Assembly (NCBI GenBank): GCA_031310005.1
Contig: CM062383.1
Location: 1,612,001-1,676,000 of the forward strand
Direction of reading: 5' to 3'
DNA from: Dactylellina haptotyla
Taxonomy: Eukaryota > Ascomycota > Orbiliomycetes > Orbiliales > Orbiliaceae
DNA: 64,000 nucleotides
The notes below the pieces were generated by a model, which was not told the DNA's origin, did no database searches, and worked only from the letters and a program-made list of their open reading frames with translations. The position numbers and the translations under genes were made by a program. Shown piece after piece: positions 51,111-63,830 of the stretch. How positions within the stretch are numbered: position 1 is the stretch's first letter; every line of letters begins with the position of its first letter.

Positions 51111-52065
51111 AAGATATAAACAATTAAAAAAAAATTAATTTCAAAATTAATAATTAATAAAGTTGCCTATAACTTTTTAATAAATTTATATTATCTTTTT
51201 TTTAATAAAAATTATATTTATATTTTTATAAAATTTAATTTTTATTTATTTAATTATCTCTTTTTGTTTAGTTAATTATTTTAATAAATTATTTTAATAA
51301 ATTATTTTTATAAATAATTATTTTTATATATTTTATTTTTAATAATTTTAATTTTTTATATTTTTTTATAATTTTTACTTAAATTTTAAATATTTTTTGT
51401 TGTATTAAAATTTACTCTTCTTCTAATTTTTTTAATTTTTTTTTCTTTATCCTCCATCTAACAATCCAGTTAATCTATTATAAGATAATTAATACAAAAA
51501 TTGAATATAAAAATCTAAAAAATATTTATATAAATTTGCCAAATAATTATGCTGCCCATTTTAAATATAAATAGAATAATTTATATTCTTAAATATAAAA
51601 ATGATTGTTTTAAATATAAAATTTATAAAAAAAAAGAATAAAAATATTAAAATTCTTAATTTAGTCTAAATGTTATAACACTAATAAAAAATTTATTTTA
51701 ATTTTTTTTAACACCTATCTATTAGTATTATTATTTTTAGAAATGTATTAATTATTTATATTTGTAAAAATGTTTTATAAATTAAATTTTATTTTACTAT
51801 TTTAATTTAATTACTACACTTTTTATATATATAAAATTATATAAGTACCTATTTCAAAATAAACTTTATACTACAATATAAACTATTATTCTATATAGAT
51901 TTAATTTTAACATAGAAATTAATAATATATAAAATTAAATTTCTATATAAAAATAATAATAATATACTATTATCCTATATTTAGTCACTATTATCTACAT
52001 AAAATTTTAAACTCTATAAAAAAGTTACCTACATAAAAGCTTATTTTAGAAAAAAAAAAAGATAA
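51111..52065 (+). other. 3' untranslated region of 1C
   Basis: This non-coding end is shared with 1A, 1B and 1D and is relatively less mutated at 51420-51560. It ends in the A-rich polypurine tract beside the 3' LTR. Confidence 0.6.
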
Positions 52066-52615
52066 TATCACAAACCACAAATCTTAACAATATAAATACC
52101 TATACCTTGTTTTATACTACACTATTCTAATTTCTATTACCACATTTTACATTCATAAACATATATTATTTTTAGTATATTTATTTAAAAAGCTTATTTA
52201 CTTATTCAATATATCATACTACAACATAACATAAATATTTGCTTACTCATCTCTTAACTTAAATAAATAACACAAAAAATAAACAAAACTTGTCTATTTA
52301 CACATCTCATCTACACAAATATATAAAAAGAACAAATATTTTAAAAAATATTTTATAACTATTATATATATAAAATTATTATTAAAATTAATAAAATAAT
52401 TTTTATCTTCATTAATTAATTTAAATATAATTTAATAATCTCATTATCTTTACTCTATTATTATTATATATTTTAAGCAAATTATCTTTAATACCTTATA
52501 TTTTTATATATATTTTTTACTAAAAAATCTAGATATCCTAAATAAAAAGAGAGTTTTATATATTTTAGTATTGCATATTTGTACCGTTACATTGGGTAAC
52601 GTACGAAGTGTAACA
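52066..52615 (+). repeat. 3' LTR of 1C
   Basis: 550 bp. The inner end is AT-shifted; the outermost about 45 bases (TACCGTTACATTGGGTAACG, then TACGAAGTGTAACA) are clean. Confidence 0.88.
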
Positions 52616-52620
52616 TAAAA

Positions 52621-52926
52621 ATAATAAATATTATAAAATAATAAATATAAAATAATAGTAAATATAATAATTAATAAATTTAATAAATTTATAATTTTTA
52701 TAATTATTAAGTAATAATATTCTTTATTATCCAAATATTAGATTTTAATTAATTTATAATTTAAATACTTATTTTAATTATTAAATAATTAATATACTAT
52801 TAAATCAATTATTTAAAAATATTACGAATATTTAGTTTTCAATTATTCCAATAAAATTTATATACCAATTAAATTAATAGTTTATATTTTTAAAAATAAT
52901 AAATAATAAAAAAATAATGTTATATA
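52621..52926. other. AT-rich spacer right of 1C
   Basis: Nearly pure A/T sequence; no feature seen. It continues the ground sequence in which 1C landed. Confidence 0.5.
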
Positions 52927-52931
52927 TTTTA

Positions 52932-53053
52932 TGTGGACTGCAGGCTCTGTTGCTCCTGTGTTCACTTAACATTGCTCAATAATCTACTTAAACATATTTA
53001 ACCTAGTACCTTTTAAATAAAATATTTTATCCTTATAATACTATATTATTTCA
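52932..53053. mobile_element. probable 122-bp solo LTR of an unseen family
   Basis: The sequence starts TGTGGACTGCAGGC and ends ATTTCA (TG...CA ends). It is flanked by TTTTA on both sides (52927-52931, 53054-53058). The left about 70 bases are GC-containing and clean. It shares the TGTGG start with family-2 LTRs but otherwise does not align to the 141-143-bp family-2 LTR, so it is not the missing 5' LTR of element 2B. TTTTA is a weak TSD in such AT-rich sequence. Confidence 0.5.
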
Positions 53054-53058
53054 TTTTA

Positions 53059-53289
53059 TATTTTATTATAATTATTATAATTTATTATAAAACTAACTAA
53101 TTTATATTTTATAATAATTATAATATTATTTTAAACTTTATCTCTTTTCATTTTATTTTATTATCATTTTTTTTTAATTATTATATTATTATTATCGTTA
53201 TTTATTTTTTATAAGTAATTTAAATACTAGTATTAAGATACATATATATATATATTCCTATTATTAATTAAACTGGCTTTAAAATATTA
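53059..53289. other. AT-rich spacer
   Basis: A/T sequence between the solo LTR and the first convincing match to element 2A. No feature seen. Confidence 0.4.
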
Positions 53290-53379
53290 TAATAATAAAT
53301 AATTACAAAATTAAATTTTTATTTTTATATTATTAATTTAAAAATAATAAAATTATTAAATTTTTTTAAAAATTATAAT

Positions 53380-54880
53380 TAAAAAGATGGTTTTTTATTT
53401 TATTTATTAGTTTTTTTATTTTAGATAAAAGAGTTTTAAAAATGACAGCTAATTTATATATTTTAATAATTATTTAAAAAATTTACTATTTTAAATATTT
53501 AATATTAAATTTTCAAAAAGCTGATAGAAATTATTTATAATATTTAATATTATTATAAAATTAAATAAATTTATTAAAAATTAGGAAATATTTATTAAAA
53601 TCTTAAATTTAAATTATTAAAAATATATTATTAATTATTTAAATTATTAAAAAAATTTAATTATTAAATATAAAATTTATAATAAAATATATATAATATT
53701 TTTTTAAATTATTTTTATAATTTTTTATATTAATCTAATTATTAATTTCTTATTTATTTTAAATTATAATATTAATAACTTATTTCATATATTAATAATA
53801 ATTATTTGTAAATCTAAAATATTAAAATTTATTTTAAAATATAAAAATTAAATTATTTTCTAATAGGTTTAAGTTATATATATGTTTATTTAATTTAAAA
53901 TTTTATAAATTATAATTAAAAATTATAATTTTATTAATTATCTAAACTATTTATTAAACTTTTAATTTTAATTAATATTTATTTATTGTTTATTATTATT
54001 TTTATTTCTTAGCTAATAATTAGGTAAAATAGAAAAATTAAAAAATATATATATTATTATTTTATAAATACTAGTTGATTAAATAAAAGTTGTTAAAAAT
54101 TAAAAATATATTTTAAATTTAAAATAAAATTAATAAAATATTTAGTAAAATTATATATAAAAAATAAATTAATTTATCTTTTTACTATAATTATTAAAAT
54201 AATTAATAAAAATAATAAAAATATTTTTAAAGTCTCTTTAAAACTTCTCCTATTAATTTTGATTAATTAGCTAAATAAAAATTTATTTATTAATATGATA
54301 TAAATAATACTCTTTAATTAACTGTTTAAATAATTAAAAATTATGTTAATAATAAAAGGATTAAATTGAATTTTTTTAAATAAGTTTATTTTTTATATAA
54401 AAGTTATATTTTATTATTTATTTATAAAACTAAGCTTAATTTCTAATATTATAAATTATTTAAAATTATAAAAAGATTAAATAAAGATAATATATTTTAA
54501 TTAAAATTATTTAAAAATATTAAAATTTATTTTATAATTTTTATAATTTATTTAAAATCAACTTTATTTAATAATATAATAAGATTTTAATATAAATATT
54601 ATAATTATTAATAATAAATAAGATTTTAATATAAATATTATAATTATTAATAACAAATAAGAATAGGAAATAAAAATTATTATTAATAAAAATAATATAA
54701 TCTTAAAATTATCTAATTATTAATATAAAATTATCAAAATTATTCACTAAATATCTAATTTGTAAATTTACTAAAAAAACTAAAACCCTAAGTATGATAT
54801 TTAAATTAATAAAAATAACTTAAAAAATATAAAAAAACTTATTAAAATTTATAAATAGATATATTAAACCTAATTTCTCT
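53380..54880 (+). pseudogene. pol: integrase and chromodomain remnant of 2B
   Basis: Co-linear with the integrase to chromodomain part of element 2A. The zinc-binding and core regions fall at about 53.4-54.3 kb, GPY/F at about 54.4-54.57 and the chromodomain-like end at about 54.74-54.87. More AT-shifted than 2A. Confidence 0.55.
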
Positions 54881-55017
54881 TTTTTTTTTTATATCTCTTT
54901 TTATTTTTTTTATATAAAATTAATTTAATTATAATATTTTTATTTAACTTTTATACATATTATAAATATTTATAATTTATTTTTATTTTATTTCATTTAT
55001 ATAATAATTTATATTCC

Positions 55018-55567
55018 TGTCACAGACCACAAGTCTTGACAGTATAAATACCTGTACCTTGCTTTGCGCTATACTGTTCTGAGTTCTACTACCATACTTT
55101 ATATTTACAAATATATATTATTCTTAATATATTTACTTGCGAAGCTTATATATTTATTTAAAACACCATATTATAATATAATATAAATATTTACTTACTT
55201 GTTTTTTAATTTAAATAAGTAATATAAAAACTTCTAGAAACTTATTTATTTACATATTTTATTTATGTAAATATATAAAAAAAATAAATTTTTAAAAATA
55301 TTTTATAATATTTATATATATAAAATTATTATTAGGATTAATAAAGAGTTTCTATTTTTATTAATTAATTTAAATATAATTTAATATATTTAATTATTTT
55401 TATTTTATTATTATTATATATTTTAAATAAATTATTTTTGATATTTTATAATTTTATATATATTTTTTATTAAAAAACCTAAATATTTTAGGTAAAGAGA
55501 AAAAGTTTTACATATCTAAATATTATATATTTATATTATTATATTAAATAGTATATGAAGTATAACA
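55018..55567 (+). repeat. 5' LTR of 1D
   Basis: 550 bp. The outer about 80 bases are clean (ACAGACCACAAGTCTTGACA, then CTTGCTTTGCGC, then TCTGAGTTCTAC); the inner end is AT-shifted. Confidence 0.9.
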
Positions 55568-55699
55568 CTTTAATTAATTATTTCTTAATTAAGAAAAAGT
55601 ATATATATAATGGTATTTTTAATTTAAAAGATTTTATAATCTTAGAAAATAAAATTATAAATAAAAAGATAATTATTTTTATTTATATAATATTTAGAT

Positions 55700-58400
55700 A
55701 AATAAATTAAAAACTAAGTCTTACAAAATCAATTAAATACTTTTATATTTATAAATAAAAAAGAAATATCATTCTTATTCTTATTAATTTTTAAAGTTAA
55801 TTTGCTTAAAATAAAAATAAAATTTTAATTATTAATAATAAAATTTATTTTAACATTATTATATAAGTGTAAAAAGAATTATATATGTTTAATAAAATTA
55901 TTAATAGCTTAATTAAAATTATTATCCCAAATAATAATAGATATTTATAAAATTTAGAAATAATTATAGAAATTTTAAAAAAATTTAAAAAAATAATTAT
56001 TATAATTCAGATAACTACTAAAATTTATAAAAATGTATAAAACATATCTAAAATAATTAAAAGAAAAACAATATTTATTGTTTTAAAATTTAGCTAAAGA
56101 TTAAATAAAATTCATTTTTATTTTATATTAAACAAAAATAAACTCTATTATAAATCAATTTCCAATTTCAAAAATTTAAAAAATTTTAACAAGGATTTTA
56201 ATAATGATAATAAAGGATATTCCAATAACCCTAATGATTTTTCAATAGATTTTATTAATTTATTCTGACCTTTTACTTATTATAAAAAAATAAAAATATT
56301 AAATTTTAATAAATTCAACAACTCACCACATAAACTTGATTAATTTACTTAACAAACCATTATTATCTTTTATTTTCAATATTAATAATTCAAAAATAAT
56401 AAGGATAAAATCCATTTTTTTTTTATATTTTTTATTAGAATCATTTTCCATATTTATAATTTTTATTTTATATAATATGAAAAAAATAAAAAAAAATAAA
56501 AAATGGAAAGTTAATAATAATTATGTTGTTTAAATTTTTATTAATTATTTATATTTTATTAAAAAATTTAAATAATTTTATAAATATTAAAATAAGATTA
56601 AAAAAGCTCTTCATATTATTTAAAATTTATATTAAATTAAATTTATTAAAAAATATTTCTAAATTATTAACATTTATACTTTTATAACCAAATATATAAT
56701 AAAATAACTAATTTATTATATTAAAAAAAAATTAAAACTTATATAAAAATAGGAAATCATCAAAATAATTATATATAATTTAAAAATTTAATACTATATA
56801 ATTAAAAATTTAATTATAAAATTTAATAATAATTATTTTTAAAAATATAAAATAAATATTTTTTAAAATTATAATAATTATAATCAATTTTCTAACCCCT
56901 AAGAAAATCGCTCGAATTAATAAATTAATCAATTTAGACCTTATAATAATAATTAAAAAAATTGACCTTCTCATAATTTTAAAAATTATTTTACAACAAA
57001 TTAAAATTAATTATCTTAGAATTAAAATAATTTTTTATAAAATAATTATTAAAAACTAAATAATTAATAATAATAAAATAAAAATAATTAAATTTTAAAA
57101 AATATTTTTGGATTATTTTCCATAAAATTAAAAAAAATCTAAAATTGAAATTAATAATTAAAAAATTGTCTTTTAAAATCCAATAAATTTATATATTATT
57201 AATGTAACAAAGAAAAATATATTAAATGAAATTATCCAACTAATCAATATTTAAAAAATATTAGAATAATTAATTAAGAGATATTACAAGAACAATATAA
57301 TTATAAAAAAAATCAAGAAAGTTATAATAAATATATTAAAAAATATAAAAATAATTATTAACAATTTAAAAAAAAACCTTAAAAAAAATACCAATTTAAT
57401 ATTACATTTTATTAAATTAATAAAAAAAATATTTTTAATGCTAATTTAACCATCTTCTAAGTTTTAACTGTGTTGAAAAGAATTTAAATTCCTATTTTAT
57501 TTATCATTTTATTCAAAATATATACTTTTTAAAAGTTAAAAACCGAAGATATCCAATAAAAGTTAAAAACCGAAGATATCCAATAAAAAAACAATATTAG
57601 ATTTATTATAGAAAAATATTATTTCAAATGGGAAAATTTTTTTCCAAAAGGAGCTATATATCTACAATTCATTTAAAACCCCTCGAATAATTTATGAAAA
57701 GAATATAAAATTTAAAAAGAGATTTATTTATAATAGATTTTAAAAACCTTGTGTTATTATAAATTTAAAATTTATTTTTAAAAATATTGTAAAGTTACAC
57801 AAAATTGGATTACCAAACCCATATCTACACCAATCAGCCTTTTAACTAAAGAAGAATATGATGACTAAATAAATGAATTATATTATTAATAAAAAGAAGA
57901 AATTTATAATTAATTATTCTTTAAATTAAATAATATATAAATATATTAATAGAAAGAATAAACTTTCGAAGACTAGATATTAAAAAAATTAATAAAAATT
58001 ATAAAAATAAATATTATATTTATATATTAAAGAAATTAATATATTAAATAATTTACTTTATTTAACATTAAATTTATAAAATATAATTATTTAATTTTTT
58101 ATATTAATAATAATAGGAATTGGCCCCAATTTATTAATTAATATATAAAATTTTATAAAATATATTAATATTAATTATATAAACATTTTAATATAAATTT
58201 AACCAAATTTATATATTAAAATTATATAAATTAAATAATTACTTTTAATTATAAATATGTAGAAAAACAATAAAAAAACCTTTATAAACCTTATTAACAA
58301 GTTATTTACTTTATAATATTTTATTATTATAGAATTAAATTAATATAAGATTATAAAATATATTAATCTTATATAGAAAATTATAATATTATTGAAATAA
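55700..58400 (+). pseudogene. gag: gag remnant of 1D
   Basis: Lys/Asn-rich translation with some readable runs (for example around 56190-56250, DFNNDNKGYSNNPNDFS). The 65-codon open stretch at 56336-56533 lies inside this fossil and is not an independent gene. A 27-bp unit is duplicated in tandem at 57534-57587. Confidence 0.5.
57534..57587. repeat. 27-bp tandem duplication
   Basis: Two identical adjacent copies of a unit containing ACCGAAGATATCC. The unit keeps its CpG and CA sites in both copies, so the duplication is recent relative to most mutation or arose in a clean patch. Confidence 0.9.
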
Positions 58401-58444
58401 TACTAAAAATTAACATTATAGGAATAAAAAAAGAAAAAAGAAAA

Positions 58445-58597
58445 TGTCAACTTTGCAAATCAAGATTTTTTAATTATTATTGTGGTAAAAATTTTTATAC
58501 TTATATTGATTGTGTATAAGAATGGATTAATATTATTTTTATGATATATTAGAAGAAATTTTTAAGACTATATATCTAAAAAAGTTGTTTAAATTGT
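58445..58597 (+). pseudogene. Cys-rich, RING-like zinc-binding segment of family 1
   Basis: In one frame the + strand shows cysteines spaced C-x2-C-x8-C-x9-C-x24-C-x2-C (beginning CQLCKSR, then CGKNF, then CLNC). This is a pattern of paired ligands typical of RING or treble-clef zinc domains and not of the short CCHC gag knuckle. It sits after gag and before protease. The same place is present but more mutated in 1C (47210-47400), 1A and 1B. It may be the nucleocapsid equivalent of this family or an acquired domain. Identification is by eye. Confidence 0.4.
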
Positions 58598-58879
58598 AAA
58601 TAATAATTTTATTATAGAAAAGATTTAAGATTTTATATTTAAAATTATTAATAAAATATTTTAGTTATAATAAATATATTATTTAACTTTTAAGAATAAG
58701 AAAAAACTAAGAATACTATTAAAAACATAGAATTTAATAATGTTGAATAATATAATATTTTAAATTAAAAAAATTTTGGATAATAATATGCATTAAATTA
58801 TTTAATTTTAGCTTCATTAAAAAAAAACCTGATAAAATTTTTAATTAAATTAAAAAATAATATTTTTAAATATTTTATA

Positions 58880-60250
58880 TTATTAATAAATTTTATATAA
58901 GTTTTATAAATAGTAAACAAAATTATATATATTTTAAAAAAATATATTAAAAATATAATTTTTTTATATAATTTAAAAACATTATATATAATATTATTAT
59001 TTTGGAGGAAGCCTTTTAAATAATTAAATATAAAACTAATATTATTTCTTATTATTAATAAATATTTTAAAAATAAATTATTAATATTTTTAATTTTACT
59101 AATGATGATTTTATTTTAGGATATAATTAGTTAAAAATCATAACCTAATTATAAATTTTAAAAATAAAACAATTAAATTTATTTGTTGTAATTATTAATA
59201 GAATTTATAATAAATTTAATAAATAATTTATAAATAATTAAAAAAATCTATTTATAATTTATAAAATATTTTTTAATAAAAAAATTTATTATTACTTTTA
59301 AAATAAATTTAATATTTTTAAATGGTATGGTTTAAAGTTAAAAATATTATTAAAATTATTAAAATAATTTTTAAAAATATATTTTTAAGAAAATTTTAAA
59401 TAAATATTTAAATAGATTTGAATTTTAAAAAAATCAAAAATAAAGATATATTATTATTATTTAATAAATTTATTTATAAAATATTATTATAAAAATATTA
59501 TAATAAAATTCTTATTTATTTATATTTATATAAAAAAATTTAAATATTTAAAAAATATATTAAAAATTTATAAAAAAATATATTTGTTTTTAAAATTTTT
59601 AATAAAACATTAATTTTTATTTTAAAGAAAAATAGAAAATTATAAATTTATATTAATTATTATTAAAATTTTAATATTATTATAATTAAAGATTATAATA
59701 ATTACTTTAAATTGATAAATTTTAAATCAATTGATTGGAATTATTTATTTTATTAAATTTAATATTATAATCGCTTATCATAATTTAATTAATTTTAAAA
59801 AACATTTAGAAAAATAAAGTATTTAAAATGTTATTATAATTTATTTAAATATTTAATTATATTTATAAGATTAATTAATATTTTAGTATTCTTTTAATTT
59901 TATAAATTATATGCTAAAAGATTATATTGATAAAATATATATTTTTATTTTAATAATATATTAGTTATAGTAAAAAATTTTAAAAAATATTGATAATATA
60001 TTATTATTATTTTTAAATAAATAAATAATTTTAAGAATTAAATTAAAAGATAAAATTTATTAAAATTATAAAATAAATTTTAAAAACTATAATTATAATT
60101 TAAAAAATTAAAATAAATTTTAAAAAAATTAATATTATTTAAAAATAGTTTAATTTTAAAATATTAAAGAAATATTTAAGCCTTTTTAAAACTTTATAAT
60201 TATTATTAATAATTTATTAAATAATATAATTATATATTTATTACTTTAAA
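58880..60250 (+). pseudogene. pol: protease and reverse transcriptase remnant of 1D
   Basis: The protease end is at about 59110-59190 and the RT palm at about 59.64-60.0 kb. The catalytic-box region at about 59935-59965 is followed by the connection. Co-linear with 1C. Confidence 0.6.
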
Positions 60251-60349
60251 AACTTTTTAAAACTAATAAAAATAAATATATATTTTAATATGACCCCAAT
60301 TAAATATATATTTTTAATATATTTAAAAAATTTTTTTAATATTTATTTT

Positions 60350-62250
60350 AAACTATATAATTTTAATTTATTTATTAAAATTGAAATAGATGCTTTTAAT
60401 ACTATATTAGAAATTTATTTATATTAATTGTAATTAATTTAGAAATAGTATTTTATTACCTACCTTTTTATAAGTTTGATATTATTAAATTACAATATCC
60501 TATCCATAATAAAGAATTAATAGTTATCATCCAAATTTATAAAATATAAAAATATATTTTTAAATAAAAAACCATTTATAATATATTTGGATTATAAGAA
60601 TTTTATTTATTTCTTATTTTCTAAAAACTTTAGTAAATGATAAATTTATTAGTAAAATTTATTAGTTAATATAATATAAAGATTATACATTACAAAAAAA
60701 AAAACTTTAAAGTTAATACCATCAATTAACAATTTAATCTAATAGCTAAAATTTAATTAGATAAAAGCCATTTTTAAAAGAAAATAATATATAATTATTA
60801 TAATTAATAAAATTCTTAATTTTATCTTTTATACTTTAAAATTAATTTACAAAAATTTTAAACAAAATTATAATAAATACTCTATTATAAAAAAATATTA
60901 TTAAAAATCTTAATATTTTAAATTATTTTATAATAAAAGAAAGATTCATTTTTTAAAAACCTTTTTATATTTTATAAAAAAATTTTAATAATAATTTATT
61001 AAATAATATTATAATATACTAACTTATAAATATTTTAATACTAAATATATTTAAAAATTTTTAATTAAATCTTATTTCTAGTCTTAAATATAATAATATA
61101 TTAAACAATATATCAAAACTTACAATATATATTACTAAAATAAATTTAATCAACATTTATTTTATAGAAAATTACAATTTTACAATATATTTTTAAGATT
61201 ATTCCAAATCATCTTATATAATTTTATATAAAATACCTTTTTAAAAAACCTTTATAAATATTATTTATAATAAAGTTTTAATTATTATTTATAAATTTAA
61301 TAAAATAATAATTTTAAAATTATAAAATTTTAAATAATTTATAATAAAACTTAAATAAATTTATAACAAATAAATCTTTAATTAATATAAATTATAATTC
61401 AAATATATTTATAACAAAAATATATTATTTATTAATAAATTTTAAAACTTAATTAAAACTAAATTAATATTAAAATTAATATTATTAATAAAAAATGTGT
61501 TTAAATAAATAAAATTATAGAATAAATTATCTAAATTATTAAAATATAATTAAAAAATTTTCTTAATATGGTATAAAATAATTAAATTAAATTATTATTA
61601 TATTTTAAATTTATTTATAATATATTTAAATATTTATTTACCAAGTATACACCCTATAAAGTACTTAAAAGATGGAACCCTATTATAATATTATTTTTTA
61701 TAATATTTAAGAAAATAATTCCAAAAATAGAAAAATATATTAAAAATATAAAAAAATTTTATAATAATTTATAAAAAAATTTTTAATTTATGATAAAATA
61801 TATGTTATACTATTATAATTAGTAATATATAGAAATATTTTTTTAAAAAGAGATAAAGTATATTTACTTACCAAATATATTAAATAAAAATAATAAAATA
61901 AAAAACTAGATTATTAAAAATATGAATTTTTACTATTATTAAAAAATTTAATAATAATATTTTTGAATTTAAAATTCTAGGATTTATTTAAATTTATTAA
62001 TTTTTATATCTCATTTAAAATTAACACCTAAATTTAAAAAAATTCAAAAAAATAAATTAAAATATAAAAATTATATAAAATATAAATTTAAAAGATCTTT
62101 AATGGATTTAATAAAATAATAAATATTTAATTAAATAATCACTACTGTACAGACCATAAGATAATAAATAGATTTCTAAATATAATTTATCTTTTATTAT
62201 TTAGATCTATCTTTAGTAAAAAACATAGTATAATCTATAAAAAAATATGA
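60350..62250 (+). pseudogene. pol: RNase H, integrase, GPY/F and chromodomain remnant of 1D
   Basis: RNase H carries KELIVII-like and DIS-like blocks at about 60.38-60.55 kb. The integrase core is at about 60.84-61.78. The GPY/F module at 61840-62010 reads RDKVYLLTKYIK, then KKLDY.KY, then KFINFYIS, a clear match to the GD.V.L...(N)I....SKKLD...GPF to FH.S layout. The chromodomain-like end is at about 62.08-62.25. Fossil. Confidence 0.65.
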
Positions 62251-63185
62251 ATAATTAAAAAAAGTTTAATTTCAGAGTTAATAATTAATAAAGTTGTCTA
62301 TAATTTCTTGATAAATTTGTATTATCTCTTTTTTAGTAAAAATCATATTTATATTTTTATAAGATTTAATTTCCACTTACTTAACTATCTCTTCTTATTT
62401 AACCAATTATTTTAATAAATTACTTTTATGGATGATTGTTTTTATATATTTTATTTTTAATAATTTTAATTTTTTATATTTTTTTATAATCCTTATTTAA
62501 ATTTTAAATATTTTTTATTATATTAGAATTTATTCTTTTTTTAATTTTTTTAATTCCTTTTTTTTATCCTCTATCTAATAATCTAATCAATTTATTATAA
62601 ATCAATTAATAAAAAGATAGGATATAAAAACCTAAGAAACACTTATATAAATTTACCAAATAATCACACTACCCATTTTGAATATAAATGGAATAGCTTA
62701 TATTCTTAAATATAATAAAGCAAAAGTATTTATTCCAAACACAAAATTTATAAGAAAGAAAAGTAAGAATATTAGAATTTTCAATCTGATCAACCTAAAT
62801 AATATAATATTAATAAAAAATTTATTTCAATTTTTTTTAATATTTATTTACTAACATTATTATTTTTAAAAATATATTGATTATTTGTATTTATAAAAAT
62901 ATTTTATAATTTAAATTTTATTTTACTATTTTAATTTAATTACCACATTTTTATATATATATAATTATATAAGTATTTATTCAAAAACAAATTTTATATT
63001 ATAATATAGATTATTATTTTATATAAATTTAATTTTAATATAAAAATTAATAATATATAAGATTAAATTCTTATATAGGAATAATGATAGTATATTATTA
63101 TTTTATATTTAATTACTATTATTTATATAAAATTTTAGATTTTATGGAAAAGTTACTTATATGGAAGCTTATTTTAAAAAAATAA

Positions 63186-63734
63186 TATTATAAATTATAA
63201 GTTTTAATAGTATAAATATTTATATTTTATTTTATACTATATTATTTTAAATTCTATTACATATTTTATATTTATAAATATATATTATTTTTAGTATATT
63301 TACTTATAAAATCTACATATTTATTTAAAATATTATATTGTAATATAATATAAATATTTGTTTATTTATTTTTTAATTTAAATGAGTAATATAAAAACTT
63401 TTAAAAACTTATTTATTTGTATATTTTATTTATATAAATATATAAGAAAAATAAATTTTTAAAAATATTTTATAATATTTATATATATAAAATTATTATT
63501 AAAATTAATAAAGAATTTCTATTTTTATTAATTAATTTAAATATAATTTAATATATTTAGTTATTTTTATTTTATTATTGTTATATATTTTAAATAAATT
63601 ATCTTTAATATTTTATAATTTTATATATATTTTTTATTAAAAAACTTAGGTATCCTAAATAGAGAGAGAGAGTTTTACATATCTAAGTATTACATATTCG
63701 TACCGTTACATTGGGTAGCGTACGAAGTGTAACA
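63186..63734 (+). repeat. 3' LTR of 1D
   Basis: 549 bp. The inner end is extremely AT-shifted; the outer about 80 bases (from GAGAGAGAGAG at 63662 to GTAACA) are clean. An A-rich polypurine tract lies just before it. Confidence 0.9.
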
Positions 63735-63830
63735 ATTCCTTCATTTATCTAATTTTATATTACAACATATATCTATTATTAGGTAACTAAACTGCACAAT
63801 CACCCGGTTAACTTGTCCGTTTGGAAGAAT
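63735..63830 (+). other. 3' internal end of element 2B (clean stub)
   Basis: Internal sequence of family 2 after the 1D insertion. It retains GC content (GCACAATCACCCGGTTAACT, then TTTGGAAGAAT), unlike the matching part of 2A at 15140-15235. It includes the purine-rich tract that primes plus-strand synthesis in the family. Confidence 0.7.

Larger units (their letters stand above)
44026..52615 (+). mobile_element. Gypsy chromovirus family 1, copy 1C
   Basis: This element is 8590 bp, + strand, with LTRs at 44026-44572 and 52066-52615 and TSD TAAAA (44021-44025, 52616-52620). The polypurine tract AGAAAAAAAAAAAGATAA lies directly before the 3' LTR. That tract and the coding strand fix the orientation, so family-1 LTRs read TGTCA...GTAACA. 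Order: gag, Cys-rich segment, protease, RT, RNase H, integrase, GPY/F and chromodomain. The RT catalytic box (IYFNNILIYS) and RNase H (ELIAIV) are still legible. Structurally whole, broken many times in coding sequence. Confidence 0.9.
55018..63734 (+). mobile_element. Gypsy chromovirus family 1, copy 1D
   Basis: This element is 8717 bp, + strand, with LTRs of 550 bp (55018-55567) and 549 bp (63186-63734) and TSD ATTCC (55013-55017, 63735-63739). It is inserted near the 3' end of element 2B. Order: gag about 55.7-58.4 kb, Cys-rich segment 58445-58597, protease about 58.88-59.2, RT about 59.5-60.25, RNase H about 60.35-60.66, integrase about 60.84-61.78, GPY/F about 61.84-62.01 and chromodomain about 62.08-62.25. 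Gag and GPY/F are the best readable of the four copies. Structurally whole, coding broken throughout. Confidence 0.9.

Noticed and set aside
52504-52734. 76-codon open stretch on the - strand
   Set aside because: It runs from the 1C LTR into flanking AT-rich DNA; composition-driven, with no family resemblance.
52932-53053. 5' LTR of element 2B
   Set aside because: It does not align with the 143-bp LTR at 63831-63973 beyond the first bases, and the flanking five bases do not match GAATG after the 3' LTR.
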